The notes: generated by a model from the letters alone, not told the origin. Positions 49,093-59,481 are shown, counted from the first letter of the stretch. The stretch: DNA of 64,000 nt from an uncultured Pirellula sp. (GCA_903858115.1 CAIOHR010000280.1:58152-122151); one strand, 5' to 3'. Numbers and translations are program-made.

Positions 49093-51903
49093 ATGATTTC
49101 CACTAATCTCGAGTCCTTTTGCCATTCGGTCTACGGCGTAGCCACCAAATTCGTGCGTATTTCATTTGGCATGCTAGCATTACTTCTGTGGTTTTCGAAC
49201 CACTCCTTGATTCTTGCCGAAGAGGGATGGAAAGAAGCAGCATCGGTCGAAGGGATCAAAGAGTACCGAATGGAAAACGGTCTCAAGATTCTATTCTTCA
49301 CGGACAACAGCCAACCCAAAGTCACCGTTAATTGCACCATTTTCGTGGGATCTCGACACGAAGGGAATGGCGAAGCCGGTATGGCCCAATTGCTTAAGCA
49401 GATGTTGTTCAAGGGAACGGATCTTCATCCGAACATCCCCAAGGATCTGGGGGAACGAAGTGCCGACTACAACGCGACGACATGGGTCGATCATACCACC
49501 TACTTCGAGACTCTGCCTGCAACGGACGTCAATCTAGAATTTGCGATTCGGCTCGAAGCAGACCGCATGGTGAATAGCAAAATTCGAGACGAAGATGTTG
49601 CCAGCGAGTTCTCGTTCGTTCGAAACGAATCCGAAGGTGGCGAGAACAATCCTATCGGTATACTGTCCGAGCGAATGAGCGCAACCGCTTACTTATGGCG
49701 CAACTACGGTAGGTCAACCATTGGCAATCGAAGCGACATTGAACGAGTAGGTATCGATAGCTTGCGTGCTTTCTATCGAAGACACTATCGACCAGACAAT
49801 GCAATGCTCATCGTGGCAGGCAAGTTTGAAGAGGCTAAAGCGCTAGATTACATCGCAAAGTACTTTGGTGTCCTTCCTAAACCGAAAACCACACTCCGAC
49901 CAACGTACACGATGGAACCACCTCAGGATGGCGAACGAATCACTACGGTGCGACGCGTTGGTGAGGAGCAGGCGGTCGGTGTTTGTTATCGCGTCCCGTT
50001 CAGTGGTGATCCTCTGTTCGCATCGTTGAAACTCTTAGAACAGATCCTTAGGAGCAATCCAAGCGGCCGACTCTATAAATCATTGATCGAATCGAAGCTT
50101 GCGACCGCATTAGAAGGGTTCGCCGAGGGATCCCACGACCCTCGGGTAATTGTGTTCACGGCGAAAGTGCCGATGGCCAACTCACTCGAGAAAGCCGAAG
50201 AAGCCTTGGTGCAAACGATAGAAAATCTATTAGAAGTTCCTGTAACGGATGAAGAGTTAACGCGAGCCAAGCAGCGCATCTTGAATCAGCGAGAACAAAT
50301 CGCAACGCGAAGTGACTTGCTGGCAATCAGTTTGAGCGAGTGGGCTGCTCAGGGGGATTGGCGTTTGTATTTCTTATTCCGTGACAATATCGAGAACGCG
50401 ACGGTCGCTTCAGTCCAGTTGGCAGCTCAGACGTACTTGGTTCGCAACAATCGAACTGTCGGTAGATTCATCCCTACAAAAGATTCGGAACGAATCCGTA
50501 TCCCCGAGAGAATCGATATCACCGAGCTCGTAGAAAACTACAAAGGGCGGCCCCGCATTAGCGAAGGCGAACAGTTCGACCCATCACCGCAGAATATCGA
50601 ATCGAGATTGGTACGAGGAAAATGCCCGAGTGGAATGCACTTCGTGTTGCTGCCTAAGAAAACACGCGGCGGCACCGTTAATCTCACAATCAATCTTCGA
50701 TTCGGAGATGAAAAATCGCTGTTCGGCAAAAAGCTTGCTTGCGAGCTTCTTGGTCTTTGGATGGAGAAAGGATCAGTATCGTATCCGTTACGGCAATTGA
50801 CGGAAAATCTGAATGAGCTCAAGGCAACTTTTTCCATCAAGTCTGGACGACAGTCACTAACGGCTTCGGTGGAAACGAAGCGTGAGAGTCTCGACGCGGT
50901 TTTGGATATCCTCGAGGATCTTTTGCGCAGGCCTGGGTTCGAAGTGACGGAATTCCATCTGTTGCTCAACCAGCTAACGAGGCATTATGAAAGCCTAAAG
51001 AACGACCCAGAAACAATTGCGAAGCAAGCTGTTATGCGAAGCTTGAATGCTAATAAACGAGGAGACATACGTTATGTCGAATCAATCGATGAATCGCTAG
51101 AAGATCTTAAGAAACTGAAGCCTTCGGATGTGAAGGACTTGCACACCAAGTTCCTATCTGGATCCGAAGGAGAGATCGCGATTGTCGGTGACATTGACAC
51201 GGAAGCAGTAGTCGCCCGCCTTTCGAGGCTAACAGAAAACTGGAAATCAAAAACTCCTTTCCAGCTTGCCGCATTGACTGCAATGACGGATGTGAAAGAG
51301 CCACCGATGTCTATCCAAACTCCTGATAAGCCTAATTCCTACTACTTCGCAAGCCAGCAGTATGCGTTGCGTGACGATCACCCGGATTACCCAGCTCTGC
51401 TGATGGGAAGTTGCGTTTTTGGTGCAAGTTCGATGTCGTCTCGTTTAGGTGATCGCATTCGCCCAAAAAAAGGTCTCTCGCATGACATCAGCTGTAGTCT
51501 GGAATCCAATCAATTGGACGAGCTGGCCACATTCTCCATTAATGCCACTGTAAATCCAAAAGGGCGGGATGAATTAGTGCAATTGATCGATGACGAACTC
51601 AAAAAGCTCGTCAAGGACGGCGTAACCGATAAAGAACTGCGAGATGCTATCCAGGGATACCTGCAAAGCCAACAACTTCAACGAAGTAGCGATGCAGATC
51701 TTGCGGTAGTATTGGCAAATAATATCTTTGCAGACCGGAATATGCTTTACTATGAAAAGCTTGAGACGGCAATTTCGCAATTGACAGTCGATGCCGTCAA
51801 CGATGTTATAAAAGAGTTTATCTCACCTGAGACGTTGATTATCGCAACGGCCGGTGATTTTGGTTCCCCTCCACCTTCCCCACCTACCAGCGACAAGCCA
51901 TAG
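49093..51903 (+). CDS. M16 (insulinase/pitrilysin) family protein with lost zinc motif
   Basis: A 936-residue exported protein with an N-terminal hydrophobic segment (FGMLALLLWFSNHSLILAEE) and the four-domain M16 layout: YRMENGLKILFFTDN, GSRHEGNGEAG, MLFKGTDLHPN, then GRSTIGNRSDIERV and YRPDNAMLIVAGKF; a second pair begins near 510. The zinc-binding HxxEH is replaced by QLLKQ (99-103), so zinc catalysis at this site should be lost. The second half also lacks HxxEH (GLWMEKGS). The fold is kept, so it may act as a non-catalytic partner, as mitochondrial MPP-alpha does. It ends 3 bp before pyruvate carboxylase. Confidence 0.88.
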   Translation: MISTNLESFCHSVYGVATKFVRISFGMLALLLWFSNHSLILAEEGWKEAASVEGIKEYRMENGLKILFFTDNSQPKVTVNCTIFVGSRHEGNGEAGMAQLLKQMLFKGTDLHPNIPKDLGERSADYNATTWVDHTTYFETLPATDVNLEFAIRLEADRMVNSKIRDEDVASEFSFVRNESEGGENNPIGILSERMSATAYLWRNYGRSTIGNRSDIERVGIDSLRAFYRRHYRPDNAMLIVAGKFEEAKALDYIAKYFGVLPKPKTTLRPTYTMEPPQDGERITTVRRVGEEQAVGVCYRVPFSGDPLFASLKLLEQILRSNPSGRLYKSLIESKLATALEGFAEGSHDPRVIVFTAKVPMANSLEKAEEALVQTIENLLEVPVTDEELTRAKQRILNQREQIATRSDLLAISLSEWAAQGDWRLYFLFRDNIENATVASVQLAAQTYLVRNNRTVGRFIPTKDSERIRIPERIDITELVENYKGRPRISEGEQFDPSPQNIESRLVRGKCPSGMHFVLLPKKTRGGTVNLTINLRFGDEKSLFGKKLACELLGLWMEKGSVSYPLRQLTENLNELKATFSIKSGRQSLTASVETKRESLDAVLDILEDLLRRPGFEVTEFHLLLNQLTRHYESLKNDPETIAKQAVMRSLNANKRGDIRYVESIDESLEDLKKLKPSDVKDLHTKFLSGSEGEIAIVGDIDTEAVVARLSRLTENWKSKTPFQLAALTAMTDVKEPPMSIQTPDKPNSYYFASQQYALRDDHPDYPALLMGSCVFGASSMSSRLGDRIRPKKGLSHDISCSLESNQLDELATFSINATVNPKGRDELVQLIDDELKKLVKDGVTDKELRDAIQGYLQSQQLQRSSDADLAVVLANNIFADRNMLYYEKLETAISQLTVDAVNDVIKEFISPETLIIATAGDFGSPPPSPPTSDKP

Positions 51904-51906
51904 CCT

Positions 51907-54900
51907 ATGCCGGTTTTCAAGAAGATACTTGCTGCCAATCGAAGCGAGATAGCTACCCGTATTTTCCGAAGTGCCCACGAAATCAAGATCCGGACGGTTG
52001 CGATTTATTCGCACGAAGATCGATTTGCATTGCATCGATTCAAAGCGGACGAAGCATATCAAATAGGCAAACCCGGCGAACCGATCCGATCGTATCTCGA
52101 CATCGATGGCATCGTTCGCCTTTGCCTAGAAAATGAAATTGATGCAGTCCATCCCGGATATGGATTTTTGTCCGAGAATGCAGAATTCGCTCGAGCGTTG
52201 CAGAATGCCGGTATCACCTTCATTGGGCCGACCGTGCGAGCCTTGGAACTGCTCGGTGACAAAGTAGCAGCTCGAGCCATCGCTCGTAAAGTCGGTGTAC
52301 CCGTTCTCGAAGGGTCCGCACATGCAGTAACATCTCTCGACGAGGCGATCGAAACGGCTCGACAGATGAGCTACCCCATCATGCTCAAAGCATCCAAGGG
52401 TGGAGGCGGTCGAGGAATGCGCGTCGTCGAACAGGAATCAGAACTGGCGACCAACCTCGAACAAGCACAACGGGAGGCCAAGAACGCCTTTGGTAGCGAC
52501 GAGGTATTCTTAGAAAAATTGGTTGGAAAAGCTCGGCACCTCGAAGTGCAAATCCTCGGCGACCAACATGGCAATTTGATACACCTTCACGAAAGAGATT
52601 GCTCGGTGCAACGCCGACATCAAAAAGTAGTAGAACTAGCACCTGCACCGAACCTAGATCGCAAAATCGTATCCCAGCTTCACGAAGCCGCGTTAGCAAT
52701 CGGAAAAGAAGTCGGCTATCATTGCGCCGGCACCGTCGAGTTTCTCTACGACACCGAAGCGAAAAAATTCTACTTTATCGAAGTCAACCCTCGCATTCAG
52801 GTGGAGCATACCGTCACCGAAGAAGTGACCGGCATCGATTTGGTTCGAGCTCAGATCTTGGTCTCCCAAGGCGAAAAGCTAGGGGACGAAACGTTGGGGT
52901 TGCCATTGCAAAAAGATGTCCAAGTGGTCGGAGCCGCCATTCAATGCCGAGTAACGACGGAAGATCCATCGAATCAGTTTCGACCTGATTATGGGCGAAT
53001 CACGCACTACCGAAGCGCTGGGGGAATGGGCATTCGCCTCGATGCAGGGAGCGCCTACAGTGGGGCTGTGGTGAATCCATTCTACGATTCGTTGCTAGTC
53101 AAAGTAACCACGCGAGGTCGCAATCTCAACGAAGCCGCAGGTCGAATGGAGCGTTGTTTGCAAGAGTTCCGCATCCGTGGTGTGAAGACAAACATACCGT
53201 TCTTGATCTCGTTGATCACGCATCCCACTTTCTTGGCAGGGGATGCCACGACGCGAATGATTGACAAGACGCCCGAGTTGTTTGAATTGACTCGACGGCG
53301 CGACCGCGCGACGCGATTGCTTACGTTCATTGCTGATACCGTGGTAAACGGCAATAAAATGGTAACGGAAAAAGTCGGGCAAGTACGTAGAGAACCGGCA
53401 CCCATCCCAACCGTCGATGCGAAAAAGCCATTGCCAGAAGGTTACCGAAACCGATTTCTCGAATTAGGTGCGAAGAAGTTTTGCGAATCCATCCGCGATT
53501 CGAAAGAGCTGTTGTTGACCGACACGACGATGCGCGATGCACATCAATCATTGCTAGCGACACGATTGCGAACAATCGACATGCTGCATATCGCTGACGC
53601 GTACGCGCGGCTTGCTCCCGAGTTTTTCTCGCTGGAAATGTGGGGTGGGGCGACGTTTGATACATCGATGCGTTTTCTTTGGGAAAGCCCTTGGCAACGA
53701 CTTAGTGAATTGCGATCTCGCATCCCAAACATCTTGTTTCAAATGCTGCTGCGAGCATCCAACGCGGTTGGATACACAAACTACCCGGACAATGTGGTCC
53801 GTGCATTTGTGAAGGAAGCAGCAGAAGCCGGAGTGGACATCTTCCGAGTTTTTGACGCGTTGAACTGGTCCGAAAATATGCGTGTTGCGATGGAAGCGGT
53901 GGTCGAATCGGGAATGATTTGCGAAGCCGCGATCTGCTACACGGGGGATATTCTCAATCCGAATCGCCCCAAGTATTCTCTCAAGTATTATGTCGATCTT
54001 GCGAAGAAGCTTGAAGGGATGGGAGCGCACACCCTCGCCATCAAAGATATGGCCGGACTTTGCAAACCCGCGGCAGCCAAGCTTTTGGTCGCGACCTTGA
54101 AACAAGAGATAGGCATTCCAATTCACTTCCACACGCACGATACCGCAGGTATCCAAGCGGCTTCGCTTTTGAATGCCGCCGGTGAAGGACTGGAGATAGC
54201 GGACGGCGCGTTTGCTTCGATGTCCGGTGGAACGTCCCAAGTGAACTTGAATACACTGGTCGAATCGATTCGCTATTCACCTCGGGAAAGCAAACTGCAA
54301 ACAGATGCGCTTACTCAGATTTCAGAGTACTGGAAAGCGGTCCGACAATTCTACGCACCATTCGAGAGTGAGTCCTTGGTTGCGGGCGGAGATCTTTATC
54401 AACACGAAATGCCCGGCGGCCAGTACACGAACCTTTATCAGCAGGCCAAAGCACTAGGCCTAGGAGATCAATGGCCAGACGTATGCAAACGATACGCCGA
54501 TGCGAATCAGCTTCTCGGCGATATTGTCAAGGTGACGCCGACGAGCAAAGCCGTGGGCGATCTCGCATTGTTCATGGTCGCGAATCAAATGTCAGCGGAC
54601 GACGTGATGACTGGCAAACGAGAGTTGGCTTATCCAGGTTCGGTGTTGGATTTGGTCGGAGGAATGATGGGCCAGCCACCGGGTGGATTCCCCGAAAACG
54701 TAAAGAGGAATATCTTGAGGAACAATCCCGAAGTTCTTGAACGGCCGGGCGAAACGCTGCCTCCCGTTGACTTCGATGCAATCGCTCAACAGTTGAAACC
54801 AAAGCTTGGACGCGATGCGACGTTGCGAGATTCGGTAACTTCAGCTTTGTATCCGAAAGTGTTCGATGAGTTTGTGTCCCATGTTCGCAGTTATGGCGAC

Positions 54901-55350
54901 GTATCGTTGTTGCCATCGCCTATCTTCTTTTTCGGTCCAGCGATCGGTGAAGAGTTCTCGATCGATATCGAGCCTGGCAAACGTTTGATTGTGAAGTTTC
55001 TAGCCGTCGGCGAACCGCGTCCGAACGGAACCCGCGTTGTCTATTTCGAGCTCAATGGTCAACCACGCGAGATTGAAGTGCTCGATAAATCGATCGAGAA
55101 CAAAGAAGCGAAGCGAATCAAAGCCGACGCAGCAGATCCCACGCACATCGCGGCGGGCATGCCTGGCATGGTGATCGGAGTCGCTGTTTCCGTTGGAACC
55201 AAAGTCAAGAAGGGGCAAAAGTTGCTGGCCCTCGAGGCAATGAAGATGGAGACCTCGATTGCTGCCGATCGCGATGGCGAGATCACGCAACTCTACGTCC
55301 ACTCGGGCAGCCAAGTCGAAGCAGGTGACTTGTTACTCGTATTGAAATAA
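51907..55350 (+). CDS. pyc: Pyruvate carboxylase
   Basis: A 1147-residue single-chain enzyme. Biotin carboxylase (1-450) has KASKGGGGRGMR, HLEVQILGDQHGN, EVNPRIQVEHTVTE. Carboxyltransferase (about 535-830) has LTDTTMRDAHQSLLATRLR, TFDTSMRFL and HFHTHDTAG. The biotin carrier domain has K1113 in EAMKMET. It converts pyruvate, bicarbonate and ATP into oxaloacetate to refill the TCA cycle. Length matches the family. It follows the M16-like gene by only 3 bp, without a clear ribosome site, so coupling is likely although no functional link is evident. Confidence 0.98.
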   Translation: MPVFKKILAANRSEIATRIFRSAHEIKIRTVAIYSHEDRFALHRFKADEAYQIGKPGEPIRSYLDIDGIVRLCLENEIDAVHPGYGFLSENAEFARALQNAGITFIGPTVRALELLGDKVAARAIARKVGVPVLEGSAHAVTSLDEAIETARQMSYPIMLKASKGGGGRGMRVVEQESELATNLEQAQREAKNAFGSDEVFLEKLVGKARHLEVQILGDQHGNLIHLHERDCSVQRRHQKVVELAPAPNLDRKIVSQLHEAALAIGKEVGYHCAGTVEFLYDTEAKKFYFIEVNPRIQVEHTVTEEVTGIDLVRAQILVSQGEKLGDETLGLPLQKDVQVVGAAIQCRVTTEDPSNQFRPDYGRITHYRSAGGMGIRLDAGSAYSGAVVNPFYDSLLVKVTTRGRNLNEAAGRMERCLQEFRIRGVKTNIPFLISLITHPTFLAGDATTRMIDKTPELFELTRRRDRATRLLTFIADTVVNGNKMVTEKVGQVRREPAPIPTVDAKKPLPEGYRNRFLELGAKKFCESIRDSKELLLTDTTMRDAHQSLLATRLRTIDMLHIADAYARLAPEFFSLEMWGGATFDTSMRFLWESPWQRLSELRSRIPNILFQMLLRASNAVGYTNYPDNVVRAFVKEAAEAGVDIFRVFDALNWSENMRVAMEAVVESGMICEAAICYTGDILNPNRPKYSLKYYVDLAKKLEGMGAHTLAIKDMAGLCKPAAAKLLVATLKQEIGIPIHFHTHDTAGIQAASLLNAAGEGLEIADGAFASMSGGTSQVNLNTLVESIRYSPRESKLQTDALTQISEYWKAVRQFYAPFESESLVAGGDLYQHEMPGGQYTNLYQQAKALGLGDQWPDVCKRYADANQLLGDIVKVTPTSKAVGDLALFMVANQMSADDVMTGKRELAYPGSVLDLVGGMMGQPPGGFPENVKRNILRNNPEVLERPGETLPPVDFDAIAQQLKPKLGRDATLRDSVTSALYPKVFDEFVSHVRSYGDVSLLPSPIFFFGPAIGEEFSIDIEPGKRLIVKFLAVGEPRPNGTRVVYFELNGQPREIEVLDKSIENKEAKRIKADAADPTHIAAGMPGMVIGVAVSVGTKVKKGQKLLALEAMKMETSIAADRDGEITQLYVHSGSQVEAGDLLLVLK

Positions 55351-55393
55351 GGTTTGGGAATCATCTTCCACTTTCTAACGCAGCAATGTTAAG

Positions 55394-55422
55394 CAGCCCT
55401 CCCTCTTTGGGAGGGGCGGCTG
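55394..55422 (+). terminator. GC-rich hairpin after pyc
   Basis: CAGCCCTCCC (55394-55403), loop TCTTT, and GGGAGGGGCGGCTG (55409-55422) pair with a small bulge. There is no T-run, so it may be a weak or Rho-assisted terminator or an intergenic hairpin element. It sits about 45 bp after the pyc stop. Confidence 0.4.
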
Positions 55423-55565
55423 CAGGCCGGGGAGGGCAAGAGCATGTATGGCAGGTCTGTGTTAATCTGGTGGCCCTAGCCTAGTTGCTCGCAACGAATG
55501 CGTTACGATAGTGTCAACGAATTCGTTACCGATTTATTGCAACTCAATCTTTTCTATCGAACATC

Positions 55566-56903
55566 ATGTCTCATCAATATCTTTCTCGAATCGAGAATCT
55601 GTTAAGGCCCGAAGGCAATGTCCTTTTGAACATGACATACGACGAAGCGGCAGGGCGTGTTCTGTCGGGTGACCCAAAACAAGTGGACGAAATCGACGGT
55701 CAATTTGCCATCATGGTATCTGAAGGAAAAACGGTGCGGATGGCCCGTTCGATCGGACGGCCGCTTCGATACTTCTTGGCCAAACTCGCCGACGGTCCCT
55801 GTTTGCTTGTTGCCGAACGAATGGACGAAATCGTGGCGAGATTGAAAGAGATGGGGATCGAAGACCAATTCCATCCCTCTTACACTCGGATGGTCCCGGC
55901 GCATCATGTTGTCCAAATTCAACTCGTCGGTTGCCCTGATCCTAATCCGAAGTATGACCGCTTCTTTACACCGGTTCGTAATAATCTTCCGCCAGATATC
56001 GACACGATTGGGCAATTGTACATCGCTCGACTCGCGCAAGAGTGCGATCTGTGGCTAGACACACTTTCGCCCAAGGAACCGATCGGAGTCTTGTTCTCAG
56101 GCGGCGTCGATTCAGGAGCCGTTCTGGTCACCATGTACGACCGCTTGCTCAAACGAGGCGAATCTCCTGCTCGTCTCAAGGCTTTTACCCTACGTGTTGA
56201 CCAATGCAAAGGAGATGCGTCTCAGGCGCAACAATTTGTTCGTCATTGCAACATAGAAGAGATTCTTGAGATCATCGATTGCGATAGTGGATCCCTCGAT
56301 TGGAAGGAGACAATTCGCATTTTGGAAGACTACAAACCGTTGGACGTACAAAGCGGAACCATGGCCATTGCTTTATGCCGAGAGATTCGCAATCGATACC
56401 CAGATTGGAAGAATCTAGTCGATGGAGATGGTGGCGATGAGAATCTCAAGGATTATCCGATCGAAGAAAATCCAGAGTTAACGATTCGTAGCGTTCTGAA
56501 CAATTTGATGCTCTATCAAGAGGGCTGGGGCGTGCATGCGATCAAGCATTCATTGACATACAGTGGCGGCCAAAGCAGAGGCCATATTCGCACCAGCGCC
56601 CCGGCTGCGTTCTTTGGTTTTCGAGGATTCAGCCCGTTCTCGTTACCGCGCGTAATCGAAGTTGCCGAGTCGATTCCCTTTGTCGAGCTGACGCAGTGGG
56701 ATCATCAGAGACTGTATGAACTCAAGGGAGAGGTTGTTCGAGCAGGGATTCGTGCGGTATGCGGAATCGATATGCCGGTCTTCGAGAAGAAACGCTTTCA
56801 ACATGGCGCTATGTCGTCGGATCGATTTGAAACACTGTTTCCAAAGGAGGAATCAACCTATCGATTCGAGTTCGCCAACTTGTATCCCGCTACTCGAAGA
56901 TGA
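55566..56903 (+). CDS. Asparagine-synthase-like ATP-dependent amidotransferase
   Basis: A 445-residue protein. The N-terminal half resembles the glutaminase-fold part of AsnB (VDEIDGQFAIMVSEG, ARSIGRPLRYF) but begins MSHQY, so the catalytic Cys2 is missing and glutamine hydrolysis is unlikely. The synthetase half has the PP-loop SGGVDS (178-183) and DGDGGDENL. Such proteins adenylate a carboxylate, and family members act in natural-product amide or beta-lactam formation. The stop overlaps the radical SAM start as ATGA. The substrate is unknown. Confidence 0.88.
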   Translation: MSHQYLSRIENLLRPEGNVLLNMTYDEAAGRVLSGDPKQVDEIDGQFAIMVSEGKTVRMARSIGRPLRYFLAKLADGPCLLVAERMDEIVARLKEMGIEDQFHPSYTRMVPAHHVVQIQLVGCPDPNPKYDRFFTPVRNNLPPDIDTIGQLYIARLAQECDLWLDTLSPKEPIGVLFSGGVDSGAVLVTMYDRLLKRGESPARLKAFTLRVDQCKGDASQAQQFVRHCNIEEILEIIDCDSGSLDWKETIRILEDYKPLDVQSGTMAIALCREIRNRYPDWKNLVDGDGGDENLKDYPIEENPELTIRSVLNNLMLYQEGWGVHAIKHSLTYSGGQSRGHIRTSAPAAFFGFRGFSPFSLPRVIEVAESIPFVELTQWDHQRLYELKGEVVRAGIRAVCGIDMPVFEKKRFQHGAMSSDRFETLFPKEESTYRFEFANLYPATRR

Positions 56904-57913
56904 CGGTTTCGCGTCTTGAGATCGAAACGCTGCGACCGCCACGTCCGTCACTTTCTACTTGGTCGAAACCACGTGTTTCCTATGAGGATGAGCCAAACGG
57001 TGAGGGTGGAATCGCATTCGCTACGACCGTTTTTTTGACCGGTGCGGAGTGCCCGTTTCGTTGTTCCATATGCGATTTATGGATGCATACGACGATCGAT
57101 CCAACTCCTGTCGGAGCAATCCCATTTCAGCTTCGCGAAGCTTTGCGAAAGGAACCTGAGACCGGTGGTTGTACGAGTGCGAGGCAACGCTGGCTAAAAC
57201 TCTACAATGCAAGCAACTTTTTTGATCCTCGCGCGATTCCTGTCGAAGACTATGCGGAGATCGCAGATCTATGTCGTGGATTTGATCGTGTTATCGTGGA
57301 GAATCATCCCAAACTTAGCGATGAACGTGTTCTCTCATTTGCGAGATCGATCGATGCGAAGTTAGAGATAGCGATGGGATTGGAGACGGTGCATCCAGCC
57401 GCGATGGATTTGTTGAATAAATCGATGACGCTGGCGGACTTTGAAACTGCGGTTAGATTTTGTTCAGGCCACCATATCGATGTCAGGGCTTTTGTCTTGT
57501 TGCATCCACCTGGAGTGGAGCGACAAGATTCAGTGGATTGGACATGGAAGACGATCGACTTTGCTTTCGCGACTGGTGTTCGCCATACGAGTGTGATTCC
57601 CGTACGAAGTGGGAATGGTTGGATCGATCAACAAAGAGCCCTGGGCCGGTACTCCATTCCAGATCTATCGTTAGTATCGGACTTCTTCTCGCAATTGGGA
57701 GCGAAAATGGGATCGAGCGTTGATCGCGTTCTGGTATTCGATCTTTGGGATTGGGAGAAGATACCGAGTGGAACAGCGACGGAGAGAGAGCAACTCTTTC
57801 AGCTTATTCAACGCTATAACGCCACGCAGAACTTCGATTTTGGTAGTGAGGCAAACAGAGAACTTCGCGGCGATCGACTTGAACAAAGCAGGTGCAATGG
57901 AGGGGAACCGTGA
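56900..57913 (+). CDS. Radical SAM enzyme
   Basis: A 337-residue protein. The cluster motif C51-x3-C55-x2-C58 (CPFRCSICDLW) follows TTVFLTGAE. Further radical-SAM features are the ASNFFDPRAIP strand, VIVENHPKLSD and EIAMGLETVHPAAMDLLNKS. It resembles the Elp3/TatD-neighbouring oxidoreductase-type radical SAM proteins only in general layout. Coupled by 4-bp overlaps to the Asn-synthase-like gene before and the flavoprotein after. The reaction is not deducible. Confidence 0.9.
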   Translation: MTVSRLEIETLRPPRPSLSTWSKPRVSYEDEPNGEGGIAFATTVFLTGAECPFRCSICDLWMHTTIDPTPVGAIPFQLREALRKEPETGGCTSARQRWLKLYNASNFFDPRAIPVEDYAEIADLCRGFDRVIVENHPKLSDERVLSFARSIDAKLEIAMGLETVHPAAMDLLNKSMTLADFETAVRFCSGHHIDVRAFVLLHPPGVERQDSVDWTWKTIDFAFATGVRHTSVIPVRSGNGWIDQQRALGRYSIPDLSLVSDFFSQLGAKMGSSVDRVLVFDLWDWEKIPSGTATEREQLFQLIQRYNATQNFDFGSEANRELRGDRLEQSRCNGGEP

Positions 57914-59448
57914 TTCGCCGATACGACGCTGTGATCATCGGATCGGGGTTTTCGGGTTCTTTGCTTGGTTGGATCTTAGCGACCCGAGGCTGGAGAGTAG
58001 CGATCGTGGATCGGGCTAGTCATCCGCGCTTCGCGATTGGTGAGTCATCGACACCGACCGCAGATTTCCTGTTGGCATTCCTTGCGGATCGGTGGTCACT
58101 GCCGGAGTTGCGGCCATTGGCAGCTTGGGGCACCTGGAAAGAATCTTATCCGCAGATCGATTGCGGGAAGAAGAGAGGGTTTGCTTACGTTAGACACCAG
58201 CGAGATTGCAGCTTTTTCGACGATTTAGAATGTTCCCAATCCATGATGGTTGCCGCGTCACAAACCGATTACTGGAGCGATACGCATTGGATGCGAAGCG
58301 ACGTCGACGGGTTTCTTGCGAATCGAGCACAATCAGCGGGCTGTGAAGTACTGGAACGGACAACGATCGACTCGGCGATTCGCGATGACGAATGGCAACT
58401 AAAGTTATCGCAGCAACTCGAAGATAATGATGAAGCAATACCACATTCTTTAAAGTCTCGCTGGGTGATCGATGCCGGGGGAGGCGGTAATTTCTCGAGC
58501 AGTTGGCTCGGTAATGCACCGGATGACGATTGGATGAGAACGAAAACCTTTGCAATGTATGGTCACTTTGATAATGTCGGCAGTTTGAATCCCATGTTGG
58601 GGCAATCGACATCACCAGACTTGCGGTCTGATTTTTTTATTGATGATTCTGCGCAGCATCACATCACGGAAGATGGCTGGATGTGGATGCTTCGTTTCGA
58701 TAGTGGCATTACGAGCGCTGGAATTGTTCTTCCCTTAGAACTTCAGCCAAAACTCAATCCTGGGGAAACGAGATCGTGGTTTCAGGATTGGTGCCAACAG
58801 TATCCGTCGATTCACGAATTGATGCGGAACACGCAACTGGTAGATCCTACAATTGGCATTCGAAAGAGCGGACGCCTGAGTCGCTGCCGAGCCAGAGCAG
58901 TTGGGGAGGGATGGGTTATGCTGCCCACCGCCTATGGTTTTGTAGATCCTCTGCATAGCACGGGTATCGCGCATGCCTTGAGTGGAGTGCTTCGCGTGGC
59001 TGAGTTGCTCGACCAAGATGGTAATGTGGATCGAGCTACTTCCGACCGCTGGTCTCAATACGATCATCAGCTGAGACAAGAGCTCCAATGGCTCGACCTA
59101 TTGGTCGGAGGTTGTTACACAGCCCTGCCCTCTTTTGATGCGTTTTGTGCGTATGCCTCTTGGTACTTCGTAGCAGCGATCGCATTCGAACAAACGATGG
59201 CCCGGGATCCATCGTTCTGGCCGGAGGGATACATGGAAAGCGGATCTGAAGCGATGAAGGCAAGTGCTCTTGCCACATTCCCGTCGCAGAGACAGACCAG
59301 TTCGAGCGACTCGATGATCGATTTGATTCGCAACGCAATCAAACCTTGGAATCGAGTCGGATTGCTAGAAACCCCTCTTGGTCGTCGCATTCCCCATACG
59401 TCTCCACCCAAATATGCCAAACGCGAAAGCAACCCCAACGAGCGATAA
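57910..59448 (+). CDS. FAD-dependent oxidoreductase, tryptophan-halogenase-like
   Basis: A 512-residue flavoprotein. The GTG at 57910 follows GGAGGGG and overlaps the radical SAM stop as GTGA; an ATG six codons upstream is less likely. Features are RYDAVIIGSGFSGSLLGWIL (dinucleotide fold), FAIGESSTP, SRWVIDAGGGGNFSSSW and LPTAYGFVDPLHSTGIAHAL. The region GWMWMLRF stands where flavin halogenases have WxWxIP, so halogenation is uncertain; hydroxylation or another oxidation is equally possible. With the Asn-synthase-like and radical SAM genes it forms a likely small-molecule or peptide modification operon. Confidence 0.88.
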   Translation: MIRRYDAVIIGSGFSGSLLGWILATRGWRVAIVDRASHPRFAIGESSTPTADFLLAFLADRWSLPELRPLAAWGTWKESYPQIDCGKKRGFAYVRHQRDCSFFDDLECSQSMMVAASQTDYWSDTHWMRSDVDGFLANRAQSAGCEVLERTTIDSAIRDDEWQLKLSQQLEDNDEAIPHSLKSRWVIDAGGGGNFSSSWLGNAPDDDWMRTKTFAMYGHFDNVGSLNPMLGQSTSPDLRSDFFIDDSAQHHITEDGWMWMLRFDSGITSAGIVLPLELQPKLNPGETRSWFQDWCQQYPSIHELMRNTQLVDPTIGIRKSGRLSRCRARAVGEGWVMLPTAYGFVDPLHSTGIAHALSGVLRVAELLDQDGNVDRATSDRWSQYDHQLRQELQWLDLLVGGCYTALPSFDAFCAYASWYFVAAIAFEQTMARDPSFWPEGYMESGSEAMKASALATFPSQRQTSSSDSMIDLIRNAIKPWNRVGLLETPLGRRIPHTSPPKYAKRESNPNER

Positions 59449-59481
59449 GCTTGCGGTTGGCATTGAGGTCATTGTATAGTT

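Noticed and set aside
53554..54240. 228-residue minus-strand ORF
   Set aside because: It is antisense to pyruvate carboxylase, whose reading frame is unambiguous.
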